A stretch of 26,781 nucleotides of DNA from a virus. The position numbers and the translations under genes are program-made. A model generated the notes under the pieces. The model saw only the letters and a list, made by a program, of their open reading frames with translations. It was not told where the DNA came from and ran no database searches. The DNA lies in the IMG/VR virus record IMGVR_UViG_3300025652_000440, positions 1 through 26,781 of that record. One strand, written 5' to 3'. Positions 1 to 6,480 of this stretch are shown here, in pieces; position 1 is the stretch's first letter, and the number at the start of each line of letters is the position of its first letter.

Positions 1-15
1 ATTAACAAAGTTTTA

Positions 16-297
16 TCATTTAAGATTACAACAGCCCCTCCCTTTATTTTTTTTAATTTTTTTTAACTCATACTCCAAATGATCAATTGCTTTACTAATA
101 CATTCAACACCCTCATCATCATGTTTTCTTTTACAACGCAATATATATGTTACAGCATTGCCTAAATCATAAGACAAATCAAACTCATGTATAACGTCAA
201 TTGCTTTCATACCATCCAACCCAATGTAATAACATGGAGTTTTATCAATAGGCTTATTCCTATCGCATTCATAATAATGTTTACTTTTTTCTTTCAT
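16..297 (-). CDS. DUF3310 family phage protein
   Basis: This 93-residue protein fits the DUF3310 family, small phage proteins found near replication and nucleotide-metabolism genes whose biochemical role is not settled. The visible pattern is a YYIGLDGMKAIDVI segment (about residues 23-36), then a GNAVTYILRCKRK segment (about 46-58), then a helix with KAIDHLEYEL. This matches the family layout of an aromatic-rich start, a 'GNaiKYllR' core and a 'KAkwYL' helix. The ATG start overlaps the end of the HNH gene upstream by 17 bases, which suggests translational coupling. It is the last complete gene of the block at the left edge of the window. Confidence 0.75.
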   Translation of the reverse strand: MKEKSKHYYECDRNKPIDKTPCYYIGLDGMKAIDVIHEFDLSYDLGNAVTYILRCKRKHDDEGVECISKAIDHLEYELKKIKKNKGRGCCNLK

Positions 298-616
298 AAT
301 TTTTTATTCCTTTTCTATATTCAACAGATTCTTTAGCTGATTTTTTATTGTGGCAGCTATTACACAATGTTTGTAAGTTAGAATGATGCAGCATTGAGCC
401 ACCTAATGTTATTGGCTTTATATGGTCCACCATTTGCCCTCCAGTTGTTCTACCTTCTCTTGTGCATTGTTCACATAATGGATTAGCTTTTATATAAAAC
501 TTTCTTGTCATCCTCCAACCTCTGCTGTGATAAAATGCAGAGTTATCCATTTGCCTTGCTTGTGTTGGTTTTGATGTTATCCAACTTCTTTTCTTTCCTT
601 TAGGTAATGTTGGCAT
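281..616 (-). CDS. HNH endonuclease
   Basis: This 111-residue protein has a complete HNH nuclease fold signature. A zinc knuckle pair C48-x2-C51 and C85-x2-C88 flanks the catalytic core D64-H65, N80 and H89. The segment MVDHIKPITLGG is typical of small phage HNH enzymes, which nick or cut double-stranded DNA with one metal ion. In many HK97-like phages an HNH protein sits beside the terminase and assists packaging. Here it lies at the far end of the replication/recombination block, so a recombination or mobile-nuclease role is equally possible. The ATG start at 616 overlaps the upstream gene by 17 bases. The specific role is inference. Confidence 0.85.
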   Translation of the reverse strand: MPTLPKGKKRSWITSKPTQARQMDNSAFYHSRGWRMTRKFYIKANPLCEQCTREGRTTGGQMVDHIKPITLGGSMLHHSNLQTLCNSCHNKKSAKESVEYRKGIKNYERKK

Positions 617-866
617 AATATTTAGCTTCTTTAATTATATCTTTATTTTCTTTTATCTTCTTGCCCAGTATTTTAAAAAACATTGTAAGCTCTTCTTTGT
701 ATTCATCATGAGCCAAACAATAACCCAATGTGCTTAACATATAAATATTCCTAATGTATTCATGCTCATTGGTCCACTTGTATTCCTTGCTCAACTCTTT
801 CAATATGTTTACAGTTTGCTCTAAGCATTCTGTTGTTGAATATGTTATCTCTAAATCTTTAGGCAT
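600..866 (-). CDS. Hypothetical protein, 88 residues
   Basis: I do not recognise this small soluble protein. It is predicted to be mostly helical, with no membrane segment, no Cys/His cluster and a lysine-rich C-terminus. Its reality is supported by tight packing: the start overlaps the end of the upstream HNH-like gene by 8 bases, and its end overlaps the start of the downstream HNH gene by 17 bases. That arrangement is typical of translationally coupled phage genes. Confidence 0.6.
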   Translation of the reverse strand: MPKDLEITYSTTECLEQTVNILKELSKEYKWTNEHEYIRNIYMLSTLGYCLAHDEYKEELTMFFKILGKKIKENKDIIKEAKYYANIT

Positions 867-1191
867 TAAGTTCTGTTATTATATAATAATACTCCAAATC
901 AACTTCTTTAATATATGCTAAGTTATGAAAATAATCTAATAGTTTCTCTCTTTCTCTTCCTTCCCACATTTCATGGCAACCTTTTCTTTCACCCATTGAC
1001 AAACAATGTAGTGTTATGTTTCTCCTATCAGTTACCAAATCACCTCTTCTTGATCTTGGTATTATATGTGAAAAACTTAAAGGCACAGCATTGCCATGTT
1101 GCCCACAACCAGAACAACAATTCTTTTCTAATAATATCTCATGATATATTTTTCTCAGCTCTCTTTTTATTTTCTCTTGTTTCTTACTCAC
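859..1191 (-). CDS. HNH-like zinc-binding nuclease, putative
   Basis: The 110-residue product has a C26-x2-C29 knuckle, then S-H42-I-I-P-R-S-R-R, N58 and a C72-H73 pair. This arrangement resembles a degenerate HNH/NinG-type nuclease core, with His42, Asn58 and His73 as the likely metal and catalytic residues. Phage proteins of this kind act in recombination or homing, but the exact family is uncertain. The start is GTG, overlapping the TGA stop of the VRR-NUC gene (GTGA overlap), so translation is probably coupled. It lies in a run of nuclease genes with NinB-like, VRR-NUC and HNH proteins. Confidence 0.6.
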   Translation of the reverse strand: MSKKQEKIKRELRKIYHEILLEKNCCSGCGQHGNAVPLSFSHIIPRSRRGDLVTDRRNITLHCLSMGERKGCHEMWEGREREKLLDYFHNLAYIKEVDLEYYYIITELNA

Positions 1192-1523
1192 ATCAAATAC
1201 TTATCCAGTTCTTCTTTACATTCCATAAATCCTTTGCAAATGACAGCCTTGTAACCTCTTTCATTTAATGCTTTAATCCATTCCTTTTGTGATGCTGTTG
1301 CCCTTCCTTTTTCTGTTTTTAATTCAATAAATAATCCATGATATAAATGATTTGGCTCACATATTTGTAAATCTGGAAAACCAGCCCAATACCCAGTTTT
1401 CTTTGCTTTCTTAGCTTGACTTATAGATGTTCTTATTCCACCAAGAGATGCACAGAATCTTGCTTTAGGATATTGCATTCTAATGTAATTAACCACGTGC
1501 ATCTGTAAATCAGTTTCATTCAT
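1188..1523 (-). CDS. VRR-NUC domain nuclease
   Basis: This 111-residue protein is a stand-alone VRR-NUC domain of the PD-(D/E)xK superfamily. The motif GFPDLQI gives P50-D51, and FIELKTEKG gives E67-x-K69, followed by a conserved glutamine (Q79) in a SQKEW helix. VRR-NUC proteins are structure-selective nucleases, and phage versions are proposed to resolve branched DNA such as Holliday junctions or replication forks. The neighbours NinB-like and HNH support a recombination/repair module. The ATG at 1523 overlaps the NinB-like gene end by 8 bases. Family assignment is firm; substrate is inference. Confidence 0.85.
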   Translation of the reverse strand: MNETDLQMHVVNYIRMQYPKARFCASLGGIRTSISQAKKAKKTGYWAGFPDLQICEPNHLYHGLFIELKTEKGRATASQKEWIKALNERGYKAVICKGFMECKEELDKYLM

Positions 1524-1926
1524 AAGTTGGTAAATTTATCCCTAATGTATCGCTGCTCCAATAACTAACATGATTCATTAAATCACTAAACTCTTGCTTT
1601 GTCAATGTTGATGTGCCTTTTATATATGCTTCTTGATAACCCTCTGCATCAACTCTTTCTCTACTTAAAAACTTATAAGATATAAGTTCTTTTGTTTCTT
1701 CTTTTGTGTAGCCAGTATGATTGCTTATTATCTCAATCCATTTCCAAAACAAACTGTTCTGATCAGCTGTTCTATTATTATTCCTTTCTGTTATTTTTAT
1801 AACAACATCTTTTCCCTCAAACTGTAATAATTGTTCTTGGAATTGTTCTTTGTTATTCAATATCAGCTTCGCCTTCTTTATTTTTCCGTAATTTTTCATT
1901 GTTCCATATTGTTGTATGAATAGCAT
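1516..1926 (-). CDS. NinB-like recombination protein
   Basis: The 136-residue frame (127 residues if the inner ATG at 1899 is used) resembles lambda NinB/Orf, a mediator that binds single-stranded DNA and helps load recombination proteins. Visible family traits are an R-x-A-D-Q-N-x-L-F-W segment after a basic stretch, a helical 'H-x-G-Y-T-K-E-E' region, and a late S-T-x-x-L-T-K-Q-E-F helix. The 5' part overlaps a small membrane-protein frame. The ATG at 1926 has a GGGAG nine bases upstream, while the inner ATG at 1899 has none. VRR-NUC directly downstream fits a recombination unit. Confidence 0.7.
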   Translation of the reverse strand: MLFIQQYGTMKNYGKIKKAKLILNNKEQFQEQLLQFEGKDVVIKITERNNNRTADQNSLFWKWIEIISNHTGYTKEETKELISYKFLSRERVDAEGYQEAYIKGTSTLTKQEFSDLMNHVSYWSSDTLGINLPTYE

Positions 1927-2005
1927 AAATTACAACTCCCAAACCTAAAACCATAAGTATTGGAGTTAGTAAAATTGATATTATTATTTTAAGTAAATCT
2001 ATCAT
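1853..2005 (-). CDS. Small single-span membrane protein, 50 residues
   Basis: A 50-codon frame starts with ATG at 2005 and fills the gap in front of the NinB-like gene. The product has one hydrophobic segment (about residues 5-29, rich in Ile, Leu and Val) followed by a charged tail with RKNKEGE. The layout suggests a short inner-membrane protein with a cytoplasmic C-terminus. It overlaps the NinB-like frame by 74 bases if the outer NinB start is used, or 47 bases if the inner start is used, which is long for this genome. I infer that it is real because it otherwise fills an empty spacer and encodes a clean transmembrane profile. Function unknown. Confidence 0.45.
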   Translation of the reverse strand: MIDLLKIIISILLTPILMVLGLGVVIYAIHTTIWNNEKLRKNKEGEADIE

Positions 2006-2032
2006 GTTTAAATATATATATTATTTTTTAAA

Positions 2033-2320
2033 TTAAACTAAACGAATAACCACAATGTTTTTTTTGTTTCTTTCATAAAGTTTTTTATGTTCCTCAGTAA
2101 GCTCTGTTTTCCAACTGTCTTTTATTTCAACACCAGTTTCTCTAAACCATTCCAATAATTGTTGTTTAGTGCCAATTAACCGAATATCTCTGCCAATGCT
2201 ATCATAATCAGCTATGTAGCCCCCATTAACACCTTTCTCGTAACTCCATGCCTTTGTAGGCAAAAGAGATGGCTTTAGCCACCAATCTTTTGCAACTAAT
2301 TGATCTTCTTGATTATTCAT
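2033..2320 (-). CDS. Hypothetical protein, 95 residues
   Basis: I do not recognise this protein. I chose the ATG at 2320 because it overlaps the upstream coiled-coil gene by only 8 bases; an in-frame start at 2350 would add ten residues. The sequence is rich in Trp (a DWWLKP stretch near the N-terminus) and charged residues, with an LLEWFRETGVE helix in the middle. There is no membrane segment and no metal motif. It sits in a string of small genes downstream of the initiator and is probably cotranscribed with them. Confidence 0.6.
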   Translation of the reverse strand: MNNQEDQLVAKDWWLKPSLLPTKAWSYEKGVNGGYIADYDSIGRDIRLIGTKQQLLEWFRETGVEIKDSWKTELTEEHKKLYERNKKNIVVIRLV

Positions 2321-2558
2321 CTTTTTGTGGTATTTCAGACAATTCGCCATTGTCTATGTTAATGCTTACTTTTCCATAAGTTTTTTCAAGTTCCTTTTGC
2401 ATATCATCAAACTCCTTTTCAATCTCATTCATTTGATGCAATATCTTATGCTTTTGATTTTCAAGTTTTCCAAGTTCCATATGTACTTCATTTAGTTTGC
2501 TTACATTTTCTTGTAATGCTTTTAATTCATCTTCTGTTAAATTTGTTGGTTTTGCCAT
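2313..2558 (-). CDS. Coiled-coil hypothetical protein, 81 residues
   Basis: The product is almost entirely one charged helix (about residues 8-65) with heptad-spaced Leu, Met and Ile, consistent with a short coiled coil that could dimerise. A short beta-like tail (KVSINIDNGELSEIP) follows. I cannot assign a function. The leader is A- and T-rich with no Shine-Dalgarno box, as for most genes here. Similar short coiled-coil proteins are common accessory genes in Bacteroidetes phages, but that comparison is from general knowledge only. Confidence 0.65.
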   Translation of the reverse strand: MAKPTNLTEDELKALQENVSKLNEVHMELGKLENQKHKILHQMNEIEKEFDDMQKELEKTYGKVSINIDNGELSEIPQKDE

Positions 2559-2584
2559 TTTTATTTATTTAATTATTAGTTTTA

Positions 2585-2767
2585 TTAGTTTTCTTTATTT
2601 TCATTTTTTGTTATAGAATTTATTATAAAATCATTTGTTTCATGCCATTCTATATCACATTCATTGCTACAAAATATTTCTGTATTATTAATATATGCAT
2701 AGCAATTTATGCATTCATCATCTTCTAATTCAATTATTTTTTTGGGATATAATTCTATAATTCTCAT
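2585..2767 (-). CDS. Small Cys-rich zinc-binding-like protein
   Basis: The 60-residue product carries C19-x2-C22 and C33-x3-C37, in the order CINC and FCSNEC, followed by a histidine three residues beyond a Trp-containing segment. This is compatible with a treble-clef or zinc-ribbon fold of the 'FCS-x-EC' type. The N-terminus MRIIELYPKKIIELEDDEC is acidic. Such small zinc proteins in phages are often transcription or nuclease modulators, but nothing here fixes the role. ATG start at 2767; it lies 4 bases from the end of the next gene upstream. Confidence 0.6.
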   Translation of the reverse strand: MRIIELYPKKIIELEDDECINCYAYINNTEIFCSNECDIEWHETNDFIINSITKNENKEN

Positions 2768-2771
2768 AATA

Positions 2772-3119
2772 TTAATTTAATAATTTAGTTTCTTGTCTGT
2801 AATTTAATCTTTTATCTTTTTGTTGTTCTGGAATATCCTCATTGTTCCATATAATAGACCTCCAGATTTTAATCCATTTATAATAAGTTTTTGCATTTAT
2901 ACTAAAATCATCTGTGTTTCTTACTCCATTCCAAAAGGCTTGTTGTATATCTATCCACAATAAGTTTTTAAAAGATTTCTTTAAATCATAAGCTAAACTC
3001 TGAGCCATTAATACTTTAGTTTTAGCATCAACATTATGCTGTCCAAGATCAAGATATGTTTTAGATAATAATTCAACACACATCTTAGTTAATTCTGATT
3101 CACTTATTTTTTTTATCAT
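2772..3119 (-). CDS. Hypothetical protein next to replication initiator
   Basis: I chose the ATG at 3119 over a TTG two codons upstream, giving 115 residues. The protein is helical and Trp-rich, with a QSLAYDLKKSFKNLLW segment, an 'AFWNGVRN' turn and a 'TYYKWIKIWRSIIW' helix. It overlaps the initiator gene end by 20 bases, so the two are probably translationally coupled. Genes directly downstream of phage initiators often encode helicase loaders, but I see no Walker A motif here, so that label is not supported. Confidence 0.6.
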   Translation of the reverse strand: MIKKISESELTKMCVELLSKTYLDLGQHNVDAKTKVLMAQSLAYDLKKSFKNLLWIDIQQAFWNGVRNTDDFSINAKTYYKWIKIWRSIIWNNEDIPEQQKDKRLNYRQETKLLN

Positions 3120-3765
3120 TTTCAATTTGTTTTAATATATTCATTGCCTCATTATGTGTTTGCAGATGTTTATCCACTTTACTAATTCCAACACTATTGA
3201 GCATCCATTTAGATTCATTTTTAGCCCAAGTTTTGAGCCTTCTTGATGTTGCCCAAGTTTTCATGGTGTCTTTTTTCATTATGCCTTTTTTTGTTGGCTC
3301 ACTCCAATATTCAAAAAAATCATTAAGCATCTCTTTTGTAAAATTATCAAAAGCCATAACCTCATTAAAAAATTCAATTTTACTGTTATCTTTATTAGAT
3401 TGATTATTTATTATATTATTACTTACTTGTGTTTGATTATCCGATGTCGGAAAAACCGATTTCCGATAATCGCACTTCGGTGATTCAAAAACAGTATAAT
3501 CAACTCCCAAAAACATTCCGTCTTCTCTAATTTGTTCTCTTTCAACATATCCACATTTTATAAGCTCATTCATTGTTGTTCTTATAGATGCTTTGCCTTC
3601 TTTTAAAATGGCTTCTAATCCACTAATAGATAATTTCCAAGAATCACTAAAGCTCAACAGCATAGCCAATAAGCCTTTAGCTTTTAAAGACAATCTTCTA
3701 TCCTTAAAAATACGATTACAGATAGTTGTGTAATCTTTGCTTTTTATTACTCTAACTATGTCCAT
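3100..3765 (-). CDS. Replication initiator / DnaD-like winged-helix protein
   Basis: This 221-residue protein has an N-terminal winged helix-turn-helix (about residues 10-95). The helix LSLKAKGLLAMLLSF is followed by a recognition region (LSISGLEAILKEGKASIRTTMNELIKCGYV) and a wing ending in GVDYTVFE. This is the layout of phage replication initiators and replisome organisers. A polar, Asn-rich linker (about 98-125) and a helical C-terminal domain (about 128-215) follow. By analogy the winged helix binds the origin and the C-terminus recruits host helicase. Its own gene contains an iteron-like cluster at the linker, as in several phages with origins inside the initiator gene. It overlaps the methyltransferase end by 14 bases. 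Confidence 0.75.
   Translation of the reverse strand: MDIVRVIKSKDYTTICNRIFKDRRLSLKAKGLLAMLLSFSDSWKLSISGLEAILKEGKASIRTTMNELIKCGYVEREQIREDGMFLGVDYTVFESPKCDYRKSVFPTSDNQTQVSNNIINNQSNKDNSKIEFFNEVMAFDNFTKEMLNDFFEYWSEPTKKGIMKKDTMKTWATSRRLKTWAKNESKWMLNSVGISKVDKHLQTHNEAMNILKQIENDKKNK
3435..3471 (+). repeat. CpG-rich inverted repeat with ATCGG iterons, candidate origin
   Basis: Two 7-bp arms, GATTATC and GATAATC, bracket a 37-bp element inside the initiator gene. Within it the pentamer CCGAT (ATCGG on the coding strand) occurs three times, with a further TCGG in inverted orientation, and CGC and TCGG follow just outside. Six CpG steps fall within about 40 bases of otherwise CpG-poor DNA. An AT-rich run lies next to it at about 3340-3430. 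The element corresponds to the linker of the initiator (residues about 99-110). That it acts as a replication origin is inference. Confidence 0.4.
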
Positions 3766-4831
3766 TTAGTAAGTTTTTTAATATCGCCTCCATTACATTT
3801 ACAGTTATTGAATTGCCACATTGTTTATATCTTTGTGTATCACTAACTCCTTCTGTATGATTATCTGGAAACCCTTGTAATCTCTCACATTCTATTGGAG
3901 TTAATCTTCTAATTTTATCTTGTTTTAATATAGGAGGCATTCTGGATAGTTCAGTTTCTGAATTTTTAGATGCTGTTAAACAAGGAGTTGTTTTGTCTTT
4001 TCTTTTTCTTAAACCCTCATCATTTCTATAATCTGCAACCCATTCTATTATTGTGTTATCAGTTGGACATAAATCTGCATTAGCCCTTAAACAATTTGCA
4101 ATATTATCTTTTTTTAAATCTTTTGGATTCCATTGAAAACCATTACCTTTTACCTCATGTTTGTTTTTATGATTTTTAAATCCTTCAATCATTTTATCAC
4201 TTAAATAATACTTATCATTTACATTAATTTGTAATAAATCTTTTAATTTTAATTTTAATGGTATTTCTTTTGGAAATCTAAAATTATTATCAGCATCATC
4301 TCTTATGCCTACAATAAAAATTCTCTCTCTGTTTTGTGGAATACCAAAATCTTTTGTGTTTAATACTTTGTAATATATATGATAACCTAAATTGTTAAAA
4401 GGCATTAAAGACATTTGAGTATTTGTAGTCAAGGCAAGGCAATCAATTATTGTTTGAAAAGTTTTACCATTATCATGAGAAAGTAATCCTTTTACATTTT
4501 CAGCAATAAAATATCTTGGTTTATGTTCTTTTAAATATCTTAATGCATCATAAAACAATGTTCCTCTTGTATCTTCAAAACCTCCTCTTTTACCAGCCAT
4601 AGAAAATGCTTGACAAGGAAATCCAAAAACTAAAAGATCAACATAAGATAAATCTTTCATATCTAAAGCAGTTACATCTACATACATATTTTTACAATTA
4701 AAGTTTTTTAAATATGTTTCTCTTGCATATTTATCAATATCACAAGCAAATTCTATTTCATGATTAACACCAAGATTTAATAATGCTTGTTCTGGGCTAC
4801 CTATACCACTAAAAAATGTTCCTACTTTCAT
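3752..4831 (-). CDS. C5-cytosine-specific DNA methyltransferase
   Basis: The 359-residue enzyme shows the full motif set of C5-cytosine methyltransferases. Motif I is FFSGIGSPEQAL (residues 6-17, S-adenosylmethionine binding), motif IV is GFPCQAFS with catalytic C73, motif VI is AENVKG with E111, motif VIII is QNRERIFIVG, and motif X is QCGNSITVNV near the end. The variable target-recognition region lies at about residues 190-300. Phage orphan methyltransferases commonly shield phage DNA from host restriction, and no cognate endonuclease is recognisable next to it. The ATG overlaps the previous stop as TAATG, so translation is coupled. Target sequence cannot be read from the protein. Confidence 0.95.
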   Translation of the reverse strand: MKVGTFFSGIGSPEQALLNLGVNHEIEFACDIDKYARETYLKNFNCKNMYVDVTALDMKDLSYVDLLVFGFPCQAFSMAGKRGGFEDTRGTLFYDALRYLKEHKPRYFIAENVKGLLSHDNGKTFQTIIDCLALTTNTQMSLMPFNNLGYHIYYKVLNTKDFGIPQNRERIFIVGIRDDADNNFRFPKEIPLKLKLKDLLQINVNDKYYLSDKMIEGFKNHKNKHEVKGNGFQWNPKDLKKDNIANCLRANADLCPTDNTIIEWVADYRNDEGLRKRKDKTTPCLTASKNSETELSRMPPILKQDKIRRLTPIECERLQGFPDNHTEGVSDTQRYKQCGNSITVNVMEAILKNLLNGHS

Positions 4832-5202
4832 TATTCAAATAAACTTAATTGTCCACTACCACCCCACAAAACTGTTTGTCTTTCAATACTATTTAAAACC
4901 TCAACTTGGCTTTTTATTCTTTGTTTAAGGCTTGTTATATAATCATCTATTTCACCAATATTTTCAGCAACAAAATAACCTTTGCTTGAACTACATAATC
5001 CAGGCAATTGATTTGTTATTCTTATAAAATTAATTAGCTTTCGTAATCTTGGACCAACAATGTTTAATGACTTACAAATTACTGTTGAGGTTACAGCCTT
5101 GTTTCTTCCTATTTTTGGACTCAATCCCTTAATCAACTTTTCTACTAAATCAGTTTCATAATTTGTCAATTCATAAGTATATTCCTCAAAGCCTTTAATC
5201 AT
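4831..5202 (-). CDS. Winged-helix-like replication-block protein with C-terminal beta-clamp motif
   Basis: The 123-residue protein has a helix-turn-helix-like middle (about residues 36-78, with 'AVTSTVICKSLNIVGPRLRKLINFIR') followed by a strand-like SSSKGYFVAE wing and an ITSLKQRIKSQ helix. This matches a winged-helix type seen in phage replication modules. Its last residues are GGSG followed by QLSLF (118-122) and a final Glu, a match to the bacterial beta-clamp-binding consensus QL[S/D]LF at the end of a flexible tail. I infer that it tethers a phage DNA-binding protein to the host sliding clamp (DnaN). It lies between the DnaA domain IV-like gene and the methyltransferase, and both junctions overlap. 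Confidence 0.6.
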   Translation of the reverse strand: MIKGFEEYTYELTNYETDLVEKLIKGLSPKIGRNKAVTSTVICKSLNIVGPRLRKLINFIRITNQLPGLCSSSKGYFVAENIGEIDDYITSLKQRIKSQVEVLNSIERQTVLWGGSGQLSLFE

Positions 5203-5593
5203 TTTTTATAGTGTTTAAGCCATCATTAATTTCATTTAATAATCTTTTTAACTCTTTTCTTTTTTCATAAAAACCAGCTCCATAAACATTGAATTTTTGC
5301 ATTTCTGCAATAAATTTGTCAAAATTTTGTTTTACTTCTGCATAATTGTCCATTTCAAATCTAAATTTATGAACATGGTGAACTGATGTTGCATGATTAA
5401 GATTCTTGATATATAATCTCATGTCTTTATGTTTTATTTCAATGTAATTATATAAATAATACAAAAACATTCTTTTAGCTTTTATTGTTGGTCCTTGTCT
5501 ATTATTATTATTTGTAATATCTCTGCTTTTAGCCTTGTATATCTTACAACAAGTTTTTAAAGCAAAATAAACTATTCTATCTCTTGTATTCAT
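5195..5593 (-). CDS. Orphan DnaA domain IV-like DNA-binding protein
   Basis: The 132-residue protein resembles only the C-terminal DNA-binding domain of DnaA. A helix with KSRD leads into 'IKAKRMFLYYLYNYIEIK', as in the DnaA pattern of a basic residue followed by 'R-x-x-A-MYLxRxLT'. Then comes a turn and N66-H67-A68-T69-S70-V71-H72-H73, which parallels the DnaA signature 'DHTTVLHA'. There is no AAA+ domain, so it cannot hydrolyse ATP. A helical extension (about 80-132) follows. Proteins of this type occur in Bacteroidetes phages and presumably bind DnaA-box-like sites at the phage origin. Family likeness is good; function is inference. Confidence 0.7.
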   Translation of the reverse strand: MNTRDRIVYFALKTCCKIYKAKSRDITNNNNRQGPTIKAKRMFLYYLYNYIEIKHKDMRLYIKNLNHATSVHHVHKFRFEMDNYAEVKQNFDKFIAEMQKFNVYGAGFYEKRKELKRLLNEINDGLNTIKND

Positions 5594-5594
5594 T

Positions 5595-5969
5595 TTATTG
5601 ATGGTCTAATTCATCTTTTCCATAAGTATTAAATAAGCCTATGGTTTTAATAATAACTCTTGCTAAAGCCCTTTTTTCTGCAATCTCAACTTTAAAATTT
5701 TGTCTGCAATTTTCTGTTGATGCACTTCCAAATGTTTCCATTTGCTTTAACCATTCACCATCTTGATCTTGTAAATATGAGGATGCTTTTATCACTACAT
5801 TTTCCAAAGAACAACAAATGACTTCATATTCCACTTGTATGTTTTTTTGTAATTGAATGGATTCAACTCCACTTCTTGTAATAATTACAAATCCTCTTTT
5901 ATCTTTATAAATATCCTTTTCAGATAAATTATAATCCTTATATATTTTTGTTAATTCGTTTCTATTCAT
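5595..5969 (-). CDS. Conserved phage protein with AEKRA motif, recombination-associated?
   Basis: I use the ATG at 5969 (124 residues), which forms an ATGA overlap with the upstream gene; the in-frame TTG at 6014 is less likely. The pattern METFGSAS, then VEIAEKRALARVIIKTIGL, then YGKDE is a conserved block in a common phage protein group located next to replication or recombination genes. The N-terminal half reads as alternating strands (GFVIITRSGVESIQLQKNIQVEYEVICC). A role in single-strand DNA annealing or recombination would fit the NinB-like and VRR-NUC genes nearby, but I cannot assign a named family. Confidence 0.6.
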   Translation of the reverse strand: MNRNELTKIYKDYNLSEKDIYKDKRGFVIITRSGVESIQLQKNIQVEYEVICCSLENVVIKASSYLQDQDGEWLKQMETFGSASTENCRQNFKVEIAEKRALARVIIKTIGLFNTYGKDELDHQ

Positions 5970-6184
5970 AATCTGTCTAATAAAGCCCCGAGCATTAATA
6001 ATCCAACAGAGCAAATTGATACTATTACAAAAGAGATAATATTTCCAATAATCTCTTGCTTTGTAAGTTTGTCTTTTATTGTATAGTTAACAATATCTTG
6101 TTTTTTAAAGAATTCAGTCATTTCAACTGTATTCAATAAATATTGTTTTTTATTTTGTTTGTGAGTTATAATATGTTGTTTCAT
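5966..6184 (-). CDS. Small membrane protein, C-terminal anchor
   Basis: The 72-residue product has a basic, polar N-terminal part (about 1-45) and one hydrophobic segment at residues 47-68 (IIGNIISFVIVSICSVGLLMLGALL) near the C-terminus. This is a tail-anchored topology with the soluble part probably in the cytoplasm. No known phage family is recognisable. It precedes the AEKRA-motif gene, whose ATG overlaps this stop codon as ATGA. Function unknown. Confidence 0.6.
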   Translation of the reverse strand: MKQHIITHKQNKKQYLLNTVEMTEFFKKQDIVNYTIKDKLTKQEIIGNIISFVIVSICSVGLLMLGALLDRL

Positions 6185-6195
6185 AATAATATTTA

Positions 6196-6408
6196 TTAAT
6201 TAATATATTTAAAAAATTCATTTAGATTTTTACAATTAAAAAATAAATCTATTTCATCAAAACCTAAAAACCCAATTTCATTAATTTCTATATTATCTGC
6301 ATTAGTATTTGGATTTTGTTTTATGTAATTGTTAAGCATATTTTGACTTTTTAAATTTGCTATTGTATTAAATTTATTATCATATATAACAATATTATAA
6401 TTTTTCAT
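6196..6408 (-). CDS. Hypothetical protein, first gene of the replication block
   Basis: I chose the ATG at 6408 (70 residues, MKNYNIVIYDN). A longer in-frame start at 6486 would run the coding region through a putative promoter and palindrome. The product is small and acidic, with Asn-rich stretches and a hydrophobic FLGFDEIDLFF segment. No domain is recognisable. It is the first gene after the terminator and the candidate promoter, so it may be expressed early, but that is inference. Confidence 0.5.
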   Translation of the reverse strand: MKNYNIVIYDNKFNTIANLKSQNMLNNYIKQNPNTNADNIEINEIGFLGFDEIDLFFNCKNLNEFFKYIN

Positions 6409-6480
6409 AATTTTTATTTTAGTTATTGATTTTATTTGTATTGCTAAATTACATAAACTTTTTAACATAAAAGCATAAAA

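Noticed and set aside
915-1268. Open frame of 117 codons on the plus strand
   Set aside because: It lies opposite the HNH-like and VRR-NUC genes, whose products have clear motifs; the plus product is a Phe/Leu/Ser-rich antisense translation.
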